The notes under the pieces are model-generated. The model searched no databases. It worked only from the letters and a program-made list of their open reading frames with translations, and was not told the DNA's origin. DNA of 64,000 nt, taken from assembly GCF_000212735.1 (NCBI RefSeq), contig NC_015510.1, positions 6,449,001 to 6,513,000 on the forward strand, given 5' to 3'. The position numbers were made by a program, and so were the translations under genes. This document shows, one piece after another, positions 7,952 to 15,115 of the stretch. The stretch's first letter is position 1; the number at the start of each line of letters is the position of its first letter. Source of the DNA: Haliscomenobacter hydrossis DSM 1100. Lineage in GTDB: Bacteria > Bacteroidota > Bacteroidia > Chitinophagales > Saprospiraceae.

Positions 7952-8419
7952 ATGAAAAGGCTTCGAAGTATTATATATGGCTTTACATTCATGCTTTGTT
8001 CAAGTTGTTTTAACAATGTGGATAAGCAGTTGGATACATGGAACCAAAGACTTTGTTGTCCTTTGAAAGATATTATGGTTAAAACCATAAAGTATAAAAA
8101 TACAGATGGAATAACTGTTTCATTCTGTCAGCAGTTAAAGACTGAACTTTTTTTGAGTTTAATTAAAAAAAATCAGGAAGGTGCTTACGAGGAAATTTTT
8201 TCACTTAGATCTCAAGGGATGAGTAATTTAACAAAAATTCAGTTTGGAAAAAACTTACCCAATGGGTTTTTAGGAGAATATTTATCTACTATAAGTTTAA
8301 CTAATGGGGACTATAGGTTACATTTAGCTACTCATTCTTCTTGTGGTGAAATTCTTTTTAGCTTAGAAAAAGAAGGAATAAAGGATATTAAATATTCTTG
8401 TATTTTTAAGTGTGAATGA
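7952..8419 (+). CDS. Small lipoprotein, candidate immunity protein for RHS tip 2
   Basis: 155 aa. N-terminal hydrophobic segment with a lipobox (FMLCSSC, Cys19), then a mature domain containing several cysteines (LCCPLKD, SFCQQL, HSSCGEIL, SCIFKCE). The cysteines suggest disulfides in an oxidising compartment. No family recognised. Like the lipoprotein behind cassette 1, it follows an RHS tip directly and is A/T-rich, which supports an immunity role for a toxin acting outside the cytoplasm. Not conserved in sequence with the other two lipoproteins of the array. Confidence 0.65.
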   Translation: MKRLRSIIYGFTFMLCSSCFNNVDKQLDTWNQRLCCPLKDIMVKTIKYKNTDGITVSFCQQLKTELFLSLIKKNQEGAYEEIFSLRSQGMSNLTKIQFGKNLPNGFLGEYLSTISLTNGDYRLHLATHSSCGEILFSLEKEGIKDIKYSCIFKCE

Positions 8420-8667
8420 GTGCGACCTAAATACAGAATAAAAAAGAGTAAAGCGATTCTTGATTTGGCTCTAAGTTTTTCTAAATGAGTATTTTGTAAG
8501 CAAAACATCGAATAGGTATTTGAAAGAACTATAGGATATAAGCATATTTAAATGTTCTCGTTTTAGGCAAAATGGAGCACGAAAAGTGGAGTATAGCATC
8601 GCTACGTGAGCATTTTTGGCGCGAAATTCATTTCAAATCGAGCTATTTGCGGCAAAAAAAAAATTAC

Positions 8668-9186
8668 ATGAAAGCAATTTATTTGTTCCTGTTTGTATTT
8701 CAAGTTCTAGTCACTACAACTTGCAAGCACTATGAAAAAAAGCCGCATACTGGATTCAATATTTCGAACTTGATGGTTTCAGAGATCGATACGACACTTA
8801 GTGCTGGAGATCTTGGAAACGGCATTTTGAAGATAAGTTTTACACTACATTATAACTCAGATTCGATTTTTATTCCCATTCCTCTTGGTGGGAAAAATTT
8901 ATTGATGATGCCTTATTCTAAAAGCATGAACTTTGTTCTTAATGGGGAAATTAAAAATATAGTGGGTGTCACTGATTTTGTATACGACAAAATTAAAATA
9001 GAAAAAGGTAAGCCCAAACGAATGGCTATACTTTTGCCGAAGCGAAATTATGTGGATACATGTAAGTTTTACTTTGAATTGTTCCGAACATCTAATGTGA
9101 AAATGGACTCCGTCGGAATTCTAAATTTATATTTCGGTAAAGAAAATAAAATTGATTATTCTTCGGTTGAAATAGCCCCTCGTTGA
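8668..9186 (+). CDS. Small lipoprotein in the RHS array without an accompanying tip
   Basis: 172 aa from the ATG at 8668, chosen over an upstream in-frame ATG at 8572 because it gives a lipoprotein signal (MKAIYLFLFVFQVLVTTTC, Cys19). The mature part looks like a beta-rich domain (GILKISFTLHYNSDSIFIPIPL, KPKRMAILLPKR) with no recognised family. The 248 bp before it (8420-8667) contain no gene; a short open stretch there could be the remnant of a lost toxin tip. The gene ends 17 bp before RHS core fragment 3. It may be an orphan immunity gene retained after loss of its toxin (inference). Confidence 0.6.
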   Translation: MKAIYLFLFVFQVLVTTTCKHYEKKPHTGFNISNLMVSEIDTTLSAGDLGNGILKISFTLHYNSDSIFIPIPLGGKNLLMMPYSKSMNFVLNGEIKNIVGVTDFVYDKIKIEKGKPKRMAILLPKRNYVDTCKFYFELFRTSNVKMDSVGILNLYFGKENKIDYSSVEIAPR

Positions 9187-9202
9187 AAGCTACGATTCGC
9201 GA

Positions 9203-9438
9203 CCGGTGCCGTCATCATCTACAACCACCTCAACCTACCCCGCCTGTTCACCCTCGGCAGCAATACCATCGAGATAGAATACGACGGCGGCGGCAACAAA
9301 CTGCGCAAAACAGTAAAACAGGGCAGCACCACCCTCTACATCCAAAACTACCTGGGTGGCATTGAATACAATAGTGCCCGCCTGGAAGCCGTTTTCCATG
9401 CCGAGGGGCGGGTGTACAATCCCAAAAAATCAAGTTAA
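9203..9438 (+). pseudogene. RHS core fragment 3
   Basis: About 218 bp collinear with cassettes 1 and 2 (HLNLPRLFTLGSNT, EYDGGGNKLRK, YLGGIEYN, EAVFHAEGRVYN) starting at a GAVIIYN equivalent and ending at 9420, after which a short unrelated tail (PKKSS) reaches a stop at 9438. It has no start and no tip. It is the third truncated copy of the same core segment, sharing the stretch near 5159-5353 and 6629-6823, which would serve as homology for recombination between cassettes. Confidence 0.75.
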
Positions 9439-9515
9439 AAATGTCGATTAATATTGTCCCAGCACTTACCAATTGATTATATCGCCTTCCTTACCATCGT
9501 GTAAAGGAGGAGCTT

Positions 9516-10442
9516 TTATTTCCAATCGTCCTCATCCAGGTTTTCTACCCAGGCGGTCAGGTTATTGCCGATGCGGTTTTCTTCCAATTTGGCCGAGTCA
9601 GATCCCGCCATGATGTTGCCTTTTTGAATGTCCTTTTTGTGGCGGCTCCAGCGTCCCATGATCGCAACCAGGATATCAATCAGGCCAAACTTCTGTTCGG
9701 CAAGTTCCAGGGCCTGGTCAATGTCTCCCAAGGCGACCATTTTTTTGAGCTGATTTTTAAAGCCCTCCAATGAGTCGGCGGATGGTTTGGAGGGTAACTC
9801 CGGGATCGGCGCAGCCTTGACCAATTGCAGCTGTTGGGTGAAGTCCATTTTGCCGTAGACTCCCCAAGGCATCAGCGCAGCGGGTGTATCCCCCGTTTTG
9901 CGCGGCACACTTTCTCTGAATTGGGTATTGAGAATATCGGCACCATCGAGTACCGACTTGGCCATTTCAAAGGCGCCGCTCAAGGTCTGGTTCTCCTGGG
10001 TAAATGAGGTATAAAACGCTTTCGAAAAATTGAAAGCCCGCTGGTCATCAATTTTGCTGGAAGTAGCAATCACGGCAATGTCGCGCCCAAGTCCCTCCAG
10101 GATTTTGCTTACCATGCCCTGGGTCGAGCAGCCATTCAGGAAGATGATCTGCAAATTGGCCATCCCTTTCAACAATTGTACAAATTGCTCGATGCCTTGC
10201 GGACGGTTTTCCAGTTCCAGGTACAAACTGTCGGCATGCCCGCCGTAGTGAAACACCGTTACCTGATCGTGGTACGCTGTCATGGCGTCGAATAGGTCAT
10301 CGGTCGTGGCATTGCTGATGATCTCGTACTCCAGTTTGTCTTGCAAGCCCAACAAAATGCGCCGCAGTTCCGAAGTTTCCTTTTTCAGGTATTCGAGGTA
10401 GTTGTCTTGTTTGTTGGAAAAAGCGAGTAGGATGAAAGGCAT
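9516..10442 (-). CDS. CHAT caspase-like protease with C-terminal effector-associated (EAD-like) domain
   Basis: 308 aa. The N-terminal ~200 residues are a CHAT/caspase-like peptidase: beta strand VTVFHYGGHAD with catalytic His69 and IIFLNGCSTQG with catalytic Cys105, then the AFYTSF and PWGVYG elements typical of the family. After a Pro-rich linker (~210-222) the last ~85 residues (GFKNQLKKMVALGDIDQALELAEQ..., IMGRWSRHKKDIQKGNIM..., ENRIGNNLTAWVENL) have the pattern of effector-associated domains of the EAD11 kind, small helical adaptors that recruit effectors in bacterial conflict systems. A similar domain starts the Hsp70-like protein at 21606. The upstream region is a heptamer repeat block 18 bp from the start codon, and the 3' end is duplicated at 4833-5044. 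Confidence 0.8.
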   Translation of the reverse strand: MPFILLAFSNKQDNYLEYLKKETSELRRILLGLQDKLEYEIISNATTDDLFDAMTAYHDQVTVFHYGGHADSLYLELENRPQGIEQFVQLLKGMANLQIIFLNGCSTQGMVSKILEGLGRDIAVIATSSKIDDQRAFNFSKAFYTSFTQENQTLSGAFEMAKSVLDGADILNTQFRESVPRKTGDTPAALMPWGVYGKMDFTQQLQLVKAAPIPELPSKPSADSLEGFKNQLKKMVALGDIDQALELAEQKFGLIDILVAIMGRWSRHKKDIQKGNIMAGSDSAKLEENRIGNNLTAWVENLDEDDWK

Positions 10443-10460
10443 GGTAAAAGGGTTTGAAGG

Positions 10461-10670
10461 TGAGGGGGTTCGTAGTTCGGGGGTTCGGGGGTTCGAGGGT
10501 TCGTAGTTCGGGGGTTCGGGGGTTCGAGGGTTCGTAGTTCGGGGGTTCGGGGGTTCGGGGGTTCGAGGGTTCGTAGTTCGAGGGTTCGGGGGTTCGGGTT
10601 ACAAGTTTAGCAGAATTGTGTGCCAACCCCCGAACTACGAACCCCCGAACCCTCGAACCCCCACCCCTTT
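10461..10670. repeat. GTTCGGG-type heptamer repeat block 1
   Basis: Runs of GTTCGGG/GTTCGAGG/GTTCGTA units to about 10605, a ~20-bp unique centre, then the reverse-complement units (CGAACCC) to 10670, so the block can fold on itself. It fills the whole gap between the CHAT-EAD start codon (10442) and the aspartoacylase-like stop codon (10672). No reading frame here is a gene despite long open frames. Blocks 2 and 3 are at 13933-14225 and 53425-53513. Confidence 0.85.
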
Positions 10671-10671
10671 T

Positions 10672-11679
10672 CTACAATTTTCTCTTCTTTGGTCTAGGTT
10701 TTTGGTTCGACGCAATGTGAAAAAGGGCATCGCCCTGGCTCACCACGGGGGTGTTGTTGTGTCCAATGATAAAACCGCTGTGTTTGGCTTTTACCTGGGT
10801 GCGTTCCTCTCCAAAAGGATCGGTGATGAAAGCCAGAATTTCGTCTTTTTTCACTTGTTCTCCCGAGCATTTCACCCAATGAAACATCCCGGAACGCGGT
10901 GAGCGCAACCAGGAAGTATGCTCAAAATATTTACTGGCTTCAGCGGGAGCCGCTTCGGTGAACATTCCTTTGTACTGCATCACCCGCTTCATGCCCAGGA
11001 TGCCTTGTTGGATTGAGAACTCATCGAAGCGTAAATTTTCTCCGCCTTCGTACACAATAATGGCTTTGTTGAGGTCCACTGCCGTGCGCCGCAGGGAAGA
11101 TTTGACGGGTTTACCCTCAATGGTGAAGGGGGCGCCAAAAGCCTTGGCCAATTCTGCACTGGGCAAATGATCGGGCGTGAAACGTACTTGTGGGTAATTG
11201 TAATGTCCGCGTCCTCCGGTATGGAAGTCAATGCCAAAGTCAATGACAGGCAAAATTTCACGGGTAAAAATCCGTGCTACTCGCGAAGCCAGAGAGCCGG
11301 TGGCATTGCCGGGGAAGCGGCGGTTTACATCTTTGCCATCCGGCACATCCCGGGAGAAATTAATAAAACCGTAGACGTTTAGTAGTGGAATGGCAATCAC
11401 TGTACCCGCGTGCAAATGCGTGAATATGCCTTGCTCGACGGAGCGCCGTACTATTTCGACCCCGTTGACCTCGTCACCGTGTACGCCGCCTAGCGCAACC
11501 ATACATGGCCCTACCCGAGGCCCCCGATACACATGGGCTCGGATAGAAATAATGTTACCAGAGGGAATTCGTCCCACGGGAATTTTGATGACCACATTTT
11601 GCCCTGCCTCAATCAGCGTATTGTAAATCTTGATGGGTTTACTTTGGGTGGCTTTAGTACGGGAATAACCTGTGTTCAT
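10672..11679 (-). CDS. Succinylglutamate desuccinylase/aspartoacylase-family protein
   Basis: 335 aa. Zinc-carboxypeptidase-like fold of the AstE/aspartoacylase family: GGVHGDEVNG supplies the first His and Glu ligands, DVNRRFPG the arginine motif, and DFGIDFHTGG the second His. The C-terminal part (SGMFHWVK...VKKDEILAFITDPFG...AKHSG) is the barrel-like domain usual in this group. It follows the RimK-like ligase gene by 21 bp on the same strand. This pairing is common in bacteria, the ligase adding glutamate-type residues and the partner presumably hydrolysing an amide; the actual substrate is unknown. Confidence 0.8.
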   Translation of the reverse strand: MNTGYSRTKATQSKPIKIYNTLIEAGQNVVIKIPVGRIPSGNIISIRAHVYRGPRVGPCMVALGGVHGDEVNGVEIVRRSVEQGIFTHLHAGTVIAIPLLNVYGFINFSRDVPDGKDVNRRFPGNATGSLASRVARIFTREILPVIDFGIDFHTGGRGHYNYPQVRFTPDHLPSAELAKAFGAPFTIEGKPVKSSLRRTAVDLNKAIIVYEGGENLRFDEFSIQQGILGMKRVMQYKGMFTEAAPAEASKYFEHTSWLRSPRSGMFHWVKCSGEQVKKDEILAFITDPFGEERTQVKAKHSGFIIGHNNTPVVSQGDALFHIASNQKPRPKKRKL

Positions 11680-11700
11680 TCATTTCGAATTTCCATTGCA

Positions 11701-12615
11701 TCAAACGACCAGCTTTTTTTTCAAGCTGCCGTTTTTTAACGCCAAAACTTTCTTTTCAACGAAGTCAAAAATTTTACCAGCAACATCAATCTGGGTCGTA
11801 TTTTCGATGCCTTCCAAGCCAGGCGAAGCGTTGACTTCCATAATCAAAGGCCCTCTTTCTGAGCGCAAAATATCTACACCCGCTACATCCAAACCCACGG
11901 CTTTGGCTGCTGTACGGGCTACATGATCTTCTTGCGGAGTCAGTCGTTCTTGTTCTGCGCTGGCACCCCGGTGCAGGTTCGAGCGAAATTCTCCATCGCG
12001 CGCCTGGCGTTTCATGGATGCGATCACCTTGCCATTTACGACAAAGGCCCGAATATCGGCTCCACGGGCTTCGCGGATGAATTCCTGCATGATCACCCTT
12101 TCATTTAACCGGTGAAAAGCTTCGATGGTTGATTCGGCATTGCGGTAGGATTCCGACAAAATTACGCCCAATCCATGCGTACTTTCCAACAATTTGATGA
12201 CCACGGGCAAACCGCCCACCATGGAAATCAAGGGGCCGATGGGTTGACCTTCGCCCACATAGGCCGTTTGAGGTACATCAAGTTCTATCTCTTGCAGTCG
12301 TTGCAAACAGCGCAATTTGTCGCGCACCAGCAACAGTGCTTCCGGTTTTACGGTAGAAAAAACCTTCATCAAACGCAGTTGGGTCAGCACCGCAGCCCCC
12401 ATCAAAGTGAAATTGGTGGAGATGCGCGGGATGACTGCATCCAGGTGGCTGAGCGGGAAGTCTTTGTAATACATTTCTGCCCGGCCTTGTTCCATGATCA
12501 AACTACATTGCTTGTAGTCAATGAGTTCGATCTGATGCCCTCGAGCAAGTCCGCAGCGCTGTAGCGACTGCGTAGAATATACTTCCTGCGAAGTAGAAAG
12601 GATGCCTATTTTCAT
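11701..12615 (-). CDS. rimK: RimK-family ATP-grasp alpha-L-glutamate ligase
   Basis: 304 aa, the normal RimK length. N-terminal pre-ATP-grasp domain (MKIGILSTSQEVYSTQSL, LDAVIPRIS), central ATP-grasp (PVVIKLLESTHGLGV, MQEFIREARGADIRAFVV) and the metal-binding end MEVNASPGLEGIE. In E. coli RimK adds glutamates to ribosomal protein S6, and related enzymes make poly-glutamate or modify cofactors; which applies here cannot be read from the sequence. First gene of a two-gene minus-strand operon with the aspartoacylase-like gene. Confidence 0.85.
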   Translation of the reverse strand: MKIGILSTSQEVYSTQSLQRCGLARGHQIELIDYKQCSLIMEQGRAEMYYKDFPLSHLDAVIPRISTNFTLMGAAVLTQLRLMKVFSTVKPEALLLVRDKLRCLQRLQEIELDVPQTAYVGEGQPIGPLISMVGGLPVVIKLLESTHGLGVILSESYRNAESTIEAFHRLNERVIMQEFIREARGADIRAFVVNGKVIASMKRQARDGEFRSNLHRGASAEQERLTPQEDHVARTAAKAVGLDVAGVDILRSERGPLIMEVNASPGLEGIENTTQIDVAGKIFDFVEKKVLALKNGSLKKKLVV

Positions 12616-12808
12616 TGTTGCTTACTTGGATATTCATGTGGATTATACAAACACTCCAGAGCGGGCAATTTACAACTAAACTCCATTGAAGCAATTTTTA
12701 GGCCCTTCTTTTGGACAGACATTCGTCGAATAGCTCAATTCTGACAAAACTGAAGTTCCTTCAATAATTTGAGATTATTTTTACCTTAGCTGCATAATCT
12801 TCATATCC

Positions 12809-13951
12809 ATGTATTTCCGAATTCTTGCATCGATATTCTTTTTTTTGGGACTGTGCTCAAAACCAACGTTTGCGCAAAGTCAATTCAATTTTTCTGATAG
12901 CACGCGGGTAAGTTTGCTCACCTGTTCGCAAGGCAATGCCTTGTACAGCACCTTTGGACACAGTGCAGTGCGGGTGTACGACCCCCTTAGTGGCATGGAT
13001 GCCGTATTCAATTGGGGCATTTTTGATTTTGACACCCCGAATTTTTACTGGAAATTCATGCGGGGAAAGTTGCTTTATAAAATGGGCGGAGAACGGTTTG
13101 TGGATTTTTACGCCGAATACCAGTACCTGCGCCGTGGCGTCGTGGAAACCCCGATGAATTTGCCCCTGGAAGCCAAACGCAAGCTGATCAAAACCATCGA
13201 AACCAACTATCTGCCTGAAAACCGCAAATACAAATACGACTTCTTTTTCGACAATTGTGCCACCCGCATTCGCGACGTAGTTGAACGTGCCCTGCCCGTT
13301 CAATACGCAGATACCACCCGGACTATCAAGCCTTTGCGCCGTTTATTGGATGAATATCTGGGCAATTTACCCTGGTCTGATTTTGGCATCGATCTGGTTT
13401 TGGGCTTGCCCGCCGATCAGCTGGGTACTTTCCGCTACGAGATGTTTTTGCCGGATTATTTGGGTAAAAACCTTCCCCATGCGCAGTACCAGGGCAAACC
13501 CATCACCGGGCCAGAAGAACGATTGCTGCCTGCCGATCCACTGCCGCCTTCCAAAGCGCCCAAACCCATTGTGCTCATGTTGGTCATCATGCTGGCCTGG
13601 GTAGGGGTTGGTTTTTTTAAAAATAAAACCTTCGTGCGCATCCTGGATCGTCTGTTTTTTATTCTAATTGGCCTGGCGGGCTGTCTGATGCTCTTCCTTT
13701 GGTTTGCAACCGATCACCTGGCTACGAAAGATAACCTCAACGTACTTTGGGCCAATCCCCTGTATTTTTTCGCCCTGGGTTCGCTCCGAGGTAAACGCCA
13801 ATATTGGCTCTGGATCATCGGCGGCTTGTGTGTGTTCACCATCCTCTTTTTTCCATTTTCGCCCCAACTGTTGCATCCGGCGATCATTCCGATTTTGCTG
13901 GGGGTGGCGGGGCGCTGCGCTTTTCTTCTTAAAGGGTTCGGGGGTTCGTAG
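12809..13951 (+). CDS. DUF4105 / Lnb-type protein (candidate lipoprotein N-acyltransferase)
   Basis: 380 aa. Signal peptide (residues 1-22, ending TFAQ), then the DUF4105 domain with the conserved FGHSAVRV (His51) and FFDNCATR (Cys150) motifs, which look like a thiol-acyltransferase pair. The C-terminal ~130 residues contain about four membrane segments. DUF4105 is the family of Lnb, the Bacteroides lipoprotein N-acyltransferase; the many lipoproteins nearby make that role plausible but unproven. The final residues (KGFGGS) and the TAG stop are encoded by the start of heptamer repeat block 2, so the native C-terminus may have been replaced by the repeat. Confidence 0.75.
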   Translation: MYFRILASIFFFLGLCSKPTFAQSQFNFSDSTRVSLLTCSQGNALYSTFGHSAVRVYDPLSGMDAVFNWGIFDFDTPNFYWKFMRGKLLYKMGGERFVDFYAEYQYLRRGVVETPMNLPLEAKRKLIKTIETNYLPENRKYKYDFFFDNCATRIRDVVERALPVQYADTTRTIKPLRRLLDEYLGNLPWSDFGIDLVLGLPADQLGTFRYEMFLPDYLGKNLPHAQYQGKPITGPEERLLPADPLPPSKAPKPIVLMLVIMLAWVGVGFFKNKTFVRILDRLFFILIGLAGCLMLFLWFATDHLATKDNLNVLWANPLYFFALGSLRGKRQYWLWIIGGLCVFTILFFPFSPQLLHPAIIPILLGVAGRCAFLLKGFGGS

Positions 13952-14225
13952 TTCGGGGGTTCGTAGTTCGAGGGTTCGGGGGTTATGGTCTCCGCTATTG
14001 GAACGCCCCGAACCCCCGAACCCCCGAACCCCCGAACCCCTGAACCCCTGAACCCCTGAACCCCTGAACCCCCGAACCCTCGAACCCTCGAACCCCTGAA
14101 CCCCCGAACCCCCGAACCCCCGAACCCCCGAACCCCCGAACCCCCGAACCCTCGAACCCCCGAACCCTCGAACCCCCGAACCCCCGAACCCCTCGAACCC
14201 CCGAACCCTCGAACCCTCAAACCTT
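13933..14225. repeat. GTTCGGG-type heptamer repeat block 2
   Basis: Largest of the three blocks: a short run in the GTTCGGG orientation (13933-13984), a ~25-bp unique centre, then more than 200 bp of CGAACCC units with variants CTGAACC and CGAACCCT. It starts inside the DUF4105 coding sequence and ends 8 bp before the HAD phosphatase start codon, so the whole intergenic region is repeat. Its period and G/C skew make it a likely site of length variation. Confidence 0.85.
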
Positions 14226-14233
14226 CCAACCAC

Positions 14234-14854
14234 ATGACTTTACCTTCCCACTTCGACACCATCATCTTCGACCTCGGCGGCGTACTCGTCGACTGGAACC
14301 CGCGCTACATGTACCGTCAAATCTTCAGCGATGAGGCCGAGATGGAACGTTTCCTGGAGGAAGTAACCACTGGCCACTGGAACGAGCAGCAAGACGCCGG
14401 GCGTACTCTGGCTGAAGCTACCGAGCTACTGGTGGCGGAGCACCCGCATTACGAACCCGAAATCCGCGCTTTTTATGGCCGCTGGACCGAAATGTTGAAC
14501 GGTGCTATCGAAGACACTGTAGCCATCCTGGATGAAATCCGCAACAAGGGCAAACACCGGGTATACGCCCTCACCAATTGGTCGAACGAAACCTTTCCTT
14601 ATGCCTTGGATAACTTCCACTTCTTGCATTGGTTTGAAGGCATTCTGGTTTCGGGTGACGAAAAATTGATCAAGCCCGATCCGGCCATTTATGAGTTGCT
14701 CCTGAGTCGCTACAACATCGAGCGCAGTACCGCACTGTTCATCGATGACAACCTCAATAATGTACACGGCGCCTTGGCGGTAGGATTGCCTGCGGTGCAG
14801 TTTGAATCGCCAGAGCAGTTGCGGGCGTTTTTGGTGGAGAAGGGGGTGCTGTAG
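14234..14854 (+). CDS. HAD-superfamily hydrolase (subfamily IA, YihX-like)
   Basis: 206 aa. All four HAD motifs are visible: I, FDLGGVLVDW (nucleophile Asp13, note the second residue pair GG instead of D-x-D as in YihX-like enzymes); II, ALTNWSN; III, Lys in LIKPDPAIY; IV, LFIDDNLNN. The helical cap follows motif I. Likely a sugar-phosphate or nucleotide phosphatase of broad specificity. No room for a normal promoter or leader exists, because the heptamer repeat ends 8 bp upstream of the ATG; expression probably comes by read-through from the DUF4105 gene or from the repeat. Confidence 0.85.
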   Translation: MTLPSHFDTIIFDLGGVLVDWNPRYMYRQIFSDEAEMERFLEEVTTGHWNEQQDAGRTLAEATELLVAEHPHYEPEIRAFYGRWTEMLNGAIEDTVAILDEIRNKGKHRVYALTNWSNETFPYALDNFHFLHWFEGILVSGDEKLIKPDPAIYELLLSRYNIERSTALFIDDNLNNVHGALAVGLPAVQFESPEQLRAFLVEKGVL

Positions 14855-14876
14855 TGCACCCGCCTACAGCGGATTT

Positions 14877-14960
14877 TTTCACCACGGATTTCACGGATTT
14901 TCACAGATTTTTTCGTCATGTCCATAAAATCTGTGAAAATCCGTGAAATCCGTGGTGAAA
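14877..14960. repeat. Perfect 35-bp-stem hairpin, CACGGATT type (copy 1 of a family)
   Basis: Left arm 14877-14911 and right arm 14926-14960 are perfectly complementary over 35 bp with a 14-nt loop. Arms consist of repeated CACGGATTT/CACAGATTT units. Related hairpins lie at 52567-52648 and 60442-60530. It is flanked by small GC-rich CCGCCTACAGCGG / CCGCCGCAGGCGGGG motifs. It follows the HAD gene and could act as a transcription stop in either direction. Confidence 0.8.
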
Positions 14961-15115
14961 TTATCTTTATCAATTTCCGCCGCAGGCGGGGTGTTAAACT
15001 TTTACTTTCGGCGAATATATTAGTCGCCACAATTGGTATTCCTCCCGACAAAATAAGCCCGCCCCACTACTGTGTAATCCCCTAGCTTAGCGCATCTACA
15101 AAGCTAAACGCACCT

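Noticed and set aside
10461-10670. CRISPR-like array
   Set aside because: The repeat unit is only 7 bases, contiguous, changes orientation and has no spacers of constant length; no cas gene is present.
13664-14265. Two overlapping minus-strand ORFs of 183-189 aa rich in GVRGFGGS repeats
   Set aside because: They are translations of heptamer repeat block 2; because the unit contains few stop codons all frames stay open. No start context and no protein family.
14855-15115. Riboswitch or structured RNA leader upstream of the alpha-2-macroglobulin gene
   Set aside because: The only structure is the CACGGATT hairpin, which belongs to a dispersed repeat family and lies over 150 bp before the start.
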